Source: a virus
Strand: one strand, 5' to 3'
Virus record (IMG/VR): IMGVR_UViG_3300031974_002716
Coordinates: 1-24,487 of that record
DNA length: 24,487 bases
The translations under genes were made by a program, and so were the position numbers. Shown piece by piece: positions 21,210-24,487 of this stretch. The notes below the pieces were generated by a model, which was not told where the DNA came from, searched no databases, and was given only the letters and a program-made list of their open reading frames with translations. Positions within the stretch are counted from its first letter, which is position 1. Every line of letters begins with the position of its first letter.

Positions 21210-21664
21210 TATAAACTCGCATCTTCCATTCCTGCAACACGTAGTTTAACAATGTTTGTAATTTGCCATTGCTTCTGATCAAGTGCTTTTAGTACGCCTA
21301 ACCATTTGTTACGCATCAGTGCAAATTCGTTGATAATCTTTTCGTAGTCAACTACGTCTTGTTCGCCATCAACATATTTTTCAACGTCACGACTGCTCAA
21401 TGCTCGCTGATAGTTTTCAAGATATTTGCGGAAAAAAGAACTGCGTAATTTACGCAGTTCAATATTCAAATATTCAAGTATGGCTTCTATTTCTTGTAAT
21501 TGATTGAATCTATGTTCAACTATACCGGGCATTTGAGCCGATTGCTTTTCAACGTTTCCTGTTAATTTGCACTCGGCTCTTGCAGTTACCAGTTCTGTTT
21601 CAAAGTGTTGTATTGCTGCTGGAATTTGAGTAATATCTCTGCTTACCCGACTATACCATGCCAT
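21209..21664 (-). CDS. uvsY: UvsY recombination mediator
   Basis: The 151-residue protein matches UvsY in size and blocks: IPAAIQHFETELVTARAE near the N-terminus, PGIVEHRFNQLQEIEAIL in the middle and a long helical C-terminus (IINEFALMRNKWLGVLKAL). UvsY loads UvsX on gp32-coated single-stranded DNA and works as a hexamer. It lies in the same operon as uvsX and gp32, with one small gene between. The family is clear from the pattern and the neighbours. Confidence 0.9.
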   Translation of the reverse strand: MAWYSRVSRDITQIPAAIQHFETELVTARAECKLTGNVEKQSAQMPGIVEHRFNQLQEIEAILEYLNIELRKLRSSFFRKYLENYQRALSSRDVEKYVDGEQDVVDYEKIINEFALMRNKWLGVLKALDQKQWQITNIVKLRVAGMEDASL

Positions 21665-21891
21665 TAATCATCCCATTCACTATCGTAATCACTGTCATCA
21701 TCCATTTCTAGATAATATTGAATAGCAGCATCAAGTACTTTATCTGTTCCTAGCATTTCTTGTAGTTGAACATCTGCCATTCCATAATCAACTAGCATAT
21801 CAACGTATCTCTCCGCTGCAAGTTCAATATGTTTTTTATCTAAGTATTCTTTAAATAAATTCCATAAATCAGAGACAAACTCTTCATTCAT
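21664..21891 (-). CDS. Small acidic protein between uvsX and uvsY
   Basis: Start ATG 21891 overlaps the uvsX stop (ATGAATGA); an in-frame extension to 21921 is inside uvsX and unlikely. The 75-residue product begins MNEEFVSDLWNLFKEYLDKK, contains ELAAERYVDMLVDYG and ends in a very acidic tail (MDDDSDYDSEWDD). I recall the same gene next to uvsX in marine T4-like phages. The acidic tail could mimic the acidic C-terminus of a single-stranded DNA-binding protein or contact UvsX/UvsY; this is a guess. Confidence 0.85.
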   Translation of the reverse strand: MNEEFVSDLWNLFKEYLDKKHIELAAERYVDMLVDYGMADVQLQEMLGTDKVLDAAIQYYLEMDDDSDYDSEWDD

Positions 21892-22972
21892 TTTCGGCAA
21901 ACTCCTCGTTATGATCCACAACTTCTTCGGTTGCGTTAGCGATATTTACCAATTGTTCTTCTTTTGCCGGTAAATCGGCCATGATCATCTCGAGTTTGTC
22001 ACCTGTCCAATTCTTACGATATTCTAGAGTTTCTACATTATTGCTATCAATATATTTGTAGCGGTTACCTTGTTTTTCAAGCAGTCCTTTTGCTTCTAGC
22101 AAATCAAACATACCTGAATATGGATCCATGCCTGTTTCGTATGGAATCTTCACTTGTACTGCTTCAAACGGTTTAGCGTAACGTGTTTTCATAACCTTAC
22201 ACGCTGCTCTAATACCATGTACTTGTGAAGTTTTGTTACCATCAGCATCTTCTTTGAGTTTTAGTTTCTTCATAGCAACAACCATTGAAGAAGCATACAC
22301 AAAGCCACTACCGCCACTAATCTTATCATCTGGATCAAACATATCCTGTGATGCGTAAGTGTGGTTAGTAACACACATGCCTACATTGTAACTGCCAAAC
22401 ATATTCACACAGTTAGTAACAAGTGCTTTTAGTGCCTTAGCCTTACGACCCATATCACCTTTCATATCACCTGCTTCAAACTGATTAACTTCAGTTGGTG
22501 ACATAAGCATACCTAAACTATCAACTACAAACAATACCTTAGGACGATCTTCTTCGTTCATAGAACGATAGTCATCCATAAATGTTGAGATAGTTTTAGC
22601 AACATCGTCGATCATTGCCATGTTAAGTTTTAGGATTTTGTCTTCTGTTGTTTCTACACCTAATGCGTGTAGCCACGTTTCATCAAGCGCATTTTCACTG
22701 TCAATTAATACAACAAAAATACCTTGTTCTTGTGCTGACTTTACAATATTGCCAGACACAATGTAAGACTTGCCTGCACCTGATTCGCCTGCAAACACGC
22801 TTACTTTACCCAGTGGAATACCTCTGCGGAAATCACCACTTAGTAAATAGTTAAGTGCAAAGTTACCTGTGCTGATCCAGTCTTGTGGATCATTGAACCC
22901 TGAACTCATACCTTTAATAGATTTTGTTAAACTGTTTCGAAACTTTGAAGGATCGAATGCCTTAGTAGCCAT
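21884..22972 (-). CDS. uvsX: UvsX RecA-like recombinase
   Basis: A 362-residue strand-exchange protein. Walker A is GESGAGKS (62-69), Walker B VLFVVDS (146-152), and VTNHTYASQDMFDPDD with SGGSGFVYASS are the DNA-binding loop regions, as in T4 UvsX. UvsX forms filaments on single-stranded DNA and, with UvsY and gp32, starts recombination-dependent replication. It begins at ATG 22972 after an AGGAG site, just behind the gp32 terminator. The long N- and C-termini match the family. Confidence 0.96.
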   Translation of the reverse strand: MATKAFDPSKFRNSLTKSIKGMSSGFNDPQDWISTGNFALNYLLSGDFRRGIPLGKVSVFAGESGAGKSYIVSGNIVKSAQEQGIFVVLIDSENALDETWLHALGVETTEDKILKLNMAMIDDVAKTISTFMDDYRSMNEEDRPKVLFVVDSLGMLMSPTEVNQFEAGDMKGDMGRKAKALKALVTNCVNMFGSYNVGMCVTNHTYASQDMFDPDDKISGGSGFVYASSMVVAMKKLKLKEDADGNKTSQVHGIRAACKVMKTRYAKPFEAVQVKIPYETGMDPYSGMFDLLEAKGLLEKQGNRYKYIDSNNVETLEYRKNWTGDKLEMIMADLPAKEEQLVNIANATEEVVDHNEEFAENE

Positions 22973-22987
22973 ATTATCTCCTATTCT

Positions 22988-23018
22988 AAAAAGTAAAGGA
23001 AAGGGCCGAAGCCCTTTC
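22988..23018 (-). terminator. Rho-independent terminator between gp32 and uvsX
   Basis: On the minus strand, GAAAGGGC, a TTCG tetraloop and GCCCTTTC form a perfect 8-bp stem, followed by CTTTACTTTTT. The site starts a few bases after the gp32 stop and ends 16 bases before the uvsX ATG. It would reduce uvsX transcription relative to gp32, which is needed in large amount. Confidence 0.9.
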
Positions 23019-23023
23019 TATTA

Positions 23024-24022
23024 TTAACCTTGACGTGCTCTAATCATTGCAAGAATGTCTTGCGCACCGCCTGCGTTTTCTTCTGCAGGTGCTGCTTCTG
23101 CTGCTGGAGCAGGTTGTGGTGCTGCCGCTGCTGGAGCAGGATCTTGCCATCCAGTATCTGTTGATGCTGCTGGTGTCGGAGTAGGTGTTGGTGCAGGTGC
23201 TGCTGATCTATTTTGCGGATCACCTGTACGTGCTTGCATGCCTGCTGGACGGAAGTAATTACTCCAACGCTCTGCATCATATGCTTCGCCGTCTACACTT
23301 GCTTCAAACATTTCAGTCAAAACCTTAACTTCAACTTCGCCTGGCTTTTTAGGAAGGAAATCACTGAGATTAAACAAACCGTGATTATTCACTGCTGCCA
23401 TCTCTGCATCACCTAGTGGACGCTCTCTACGTGCCCAATTACTTGCGCCATAGTCAGCATAGCCACCTTTTGTACCCTTTGACAAACGGAAGTCAACACC
23501 AGCAGTATAATCTGTTGGTAATTCTTCCATGTCTGGATCCATTAGTGCTGCTTTGATTAGTTGGAAAATTTGTGGACCAATAATGAATCTACGAATTGGA
23601 TTCTCTGGCTGCGAATCTTCCTTTAATGGATCATCTACAACAAAACCTTGGAAGATGTACGAACGTTTCTTCCAATACTTACGACCCATGTCTTCTAAAC
23701 TTGGATCTTTAAACCAACCACGTACTTCTTGTAAGATGTTACAAGACTCTCCATACATTTCCATACATGGAACTTGTACTTGTACTGGACGTGAATCAGT
23801 TTCACCTTTTACTCCAGCGAATGGAAGTTTGATCATCAAACGCTCTTTCCAAAAGAAAGTGTTTGAATCATCGCCGTCAGGCAAAAAGCGTAGCGTTGCT
23901 TGCTCGCCTTCTTTCATATTCCAAAATGGGTAAATTGCGTTATCGCCGCCGCTGTTAGAGTTACCGCCTGTGCGTGACTCTTGTTCTTTTAGTTTCGCTC
24001 TAATTTCTGCTAATGATGCCAT
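23024..24022 (-). CDS. 32: gp32 single-stranded DNA-binding protein
   Basis: The 332-residue product has the T4 gp32 plan: a basic N-terminus (LAEIRAKLKEQ) for cooperativity, then the OB-fold core with YPFWNMKEGEQATLRFLPDG, VQVPCMEMYGESCNI, KKRSYIFQGFVV and NPIRRFIIGPQI. C86 and C94 are the only cysteines, so the H-C-C-C zinc site of T4 is not complete. Residues 270-320 are a Pro/Ala/Thr-rich linker and the tail is ILAMIRARQG, less acidic than that of T4. A GGAGG ribosome site, a sigma-70 promoter with a nested late element and a UUCG terminator frame the gene. Confidence 0.95.
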   Translation of the reverse strand: MASLAEIRAKLKEQESRTGGNSNSGGDNAIYPFWNMKEGEQATLRFLPDGDDSNTFFWKERLMIKLPFAGVKGETDSRPVQVQVPCMEMYGESCNILQEVRGWFKDPSLEDMGRKYWKKRSYIFQGFVVDDPLKEDSQPENPIRRFIIGPQIFQLIKAALMDPDMEELPTDYTAGVDFRLSKGTKGGYADYGASNWARRERPLGDAEMAAVNNHGLFNLSDFLPKKPGEVEVKVLTEMFEASVDGEAYDAERWSNYFRPAGMQARTGDPQNRSAAPAPTPTPTPAASTDTGWQDPAPAAAAPQPAPAAEAAPAEENAGGAQDILAMIRARQG

Positions 24023-24083
24023 AGTTATGCCTCCTTGTATATTGCCTATGTCTTCTGTGCCTTAAGTGTGTAGCACAATTACT

Positions 24084-24112
24084 ATACTACACAATGTTAT
24101 TTATCTTGTCAA
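24084..24112 (-). promoter_or_regulatory. gp32 promoter: sigma-70 boxes with nested late element
   Basis: Minus-strand TTGACA (24112-24107), 17 bases, TAGTAT (24089-24084), with GATAAATA (24105-24098) inside the spacer, seven of eight matches to the T4 late element. The -35 box is also one arm of an inverted repeat (TTGTCAA/TTGACAA, 24106-24127 region). The leader to ATG 24022 would be about 55-70 bases with a GGAGG site. Confidence 0.65.
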
Positions 24113-24138
24113 CTGTTTTTTTGACAAATTTTTCAAAT

Positions 24139-24168
24139 AGTTAGCCGATTATCTTAAACCGGCTAACT
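24139..24168 (-). terminator. Hairpin at the end of the right-edge gene
   Basis: A 9-bp stem (AGTTAGCCG / CGGCTAACT) with a 12-base loop. One arm lies in the last codons of the gene at the right edge and the stop codon lies in the loop. The following minus-strand bases are A/T-rich but not a run of T, so termination may be partial. It closes the gene before the gp32 promoter. Confidence 0.6.
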
Positions 24169-24487
24169 CTTGAATTCTTGTAAAGTCTGCCATCTTACGT
24201 GCCTGATATTTTTCATATACGTGGCCTAGACGTTCTATAAACTGACTTGCTGGCTTGACATATTGATCGCCGTAGTCTTTTTCTACACTGGTCAATACTG
24301 CTGTTTCGCCTTTTGGAAACTGGCCTGTTTGTCTATCAAAGTAACTTAAGATAAACTCGCCTAATGGAGTTTTATCTTTTTCAATTACAATATCATCTTC
24401 GTCCGAATCTGGATGATCTATTTTGTCGCCTTTTTCTGCGCCATTCATTTTTGCTTTTCTTACAGCGTGTGCATATGCGTTGCCTTC
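24149..24487 (-). CDS. Unknown protein, 5' end cut by window edge
   Basis: The frame is open from the right edge to TAA 24149, 112 codons plus stop; an ATG at 24448 exists, but the reading frame continues 13 codons further (EGNAYAHAVRKAK) and the start is probably outside. The EGNAYAHAV opening, an acidic DHPDSDEDDIVIEKD stretch, PLGEFILSYFDR and the ending MADFTRIQELAGLR remind me of small proteins in marine T4-like phages that end in an RI..LAG motif. No function is known to me. It stops inside a hairpin. Confidence 0.8.
   Translation of the reverse strand, partial: EGNAYAHAVRKAKMNGAEKGDKIDHPDSDEDDIVIEKDKTPLGEFILSYFDRQTGQFPKGETAVLTSVEKDYGDQYVKPASQFIERLGHVYEKYQARKMADFTRIQELAGLR

Noticed and set aside
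23044-23280. Gln/His-rich and Ala/Gly-rich open frames in the gp32 tail region
   Set aside because: They are other-frame readings of the Pro/Ala linker repeats of gp32.
1-24487. tRNA genes, CRISPR array, insertion sequence or integrase/attachment site
   Set aside because: I saw no cloverleaf-like segments, no regularly spaced repeats, no transposase or integrase motifs, and no direct repeats flanking a segment; the window is almost completely filled with coding sequence.

Overview
The window is about 24.5 kb of an AT-rich genome of a T4-like myovirus, most likely a marine one of the cyanophage/pelagiphage type. The hallmark genes are T4 homologues: primase (gp61), UvsW helicase, UvsY, UvsX and gp32, plus a probable small clamp-loader subunit (gp62). 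Several small proteins also look like conserved genes of marine T4-like phages; I recognise these from memory and ran no search. No photosynthesis gene, tRNA or CRISPR array is visible. All but two genes lie on the minus strand, usually with ATGA- or TAATG-type overlaps, so long stretches should be translationally coupled.

Reading the minus strand from the right edge: a partial gene ends in a hairpin (24139-24168). Next come gp32 with a strong promoter region and a UUCG-loop terminator (22988-23018), then uvsX, a small conserved gene and uvsY. From 21209 down to 12141 there is a large surface-glycan cassette. It holds two methyltransferases, a sugar epimerase/dehydratase, a shortened UDP-sugar dehydrogenase, a 2OG-Fe(II) oxygenase, a CMP-sugar synthetase-like protein, a nucleotidyltransferase-cupin fusion and four glycosyltransferases. 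One of these glycosyltransferases (13034-13852) is on the plus strand. Then come an unknown 386-residue protein and uvsW (9526-10989).

Between uvsW and the probable clamp-loader gene lie two unknown proteins, a cupin and a kdsA-kdsB pair, which makes and activates Kdo. The left part holds a zinc-finger protein, an APS kinase-like/nucleotidyltransferase pair, a 190-residue protein built from pieces of the bacterial Pol III alpha (DnaE) catalytic core, a plus-strand conserved gene (3794-4165), two related virion-type proteins, the primase, two tiny genes and an incomplete NodU/CmcH-type carbamoyltransferase.

Taken together, the non-T4 genes look like one programme. KdsA and KdsB make CMP-Kdo. 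Three related GT-B proteins that resemble capsule/Kdo transferases could use it. Other enzymes activate, oxidise, epimerise, methylate and carbamoylate sugars. The likely outcome is remodelling of the host surface glycan during infection, or decoration of the virion; this is inference. Five TTGACA-17-TATATT-like promoters and several TATAAATA-like late elements are visible. Three of them sit so close to the start codon that the mRNA would be leaderless.
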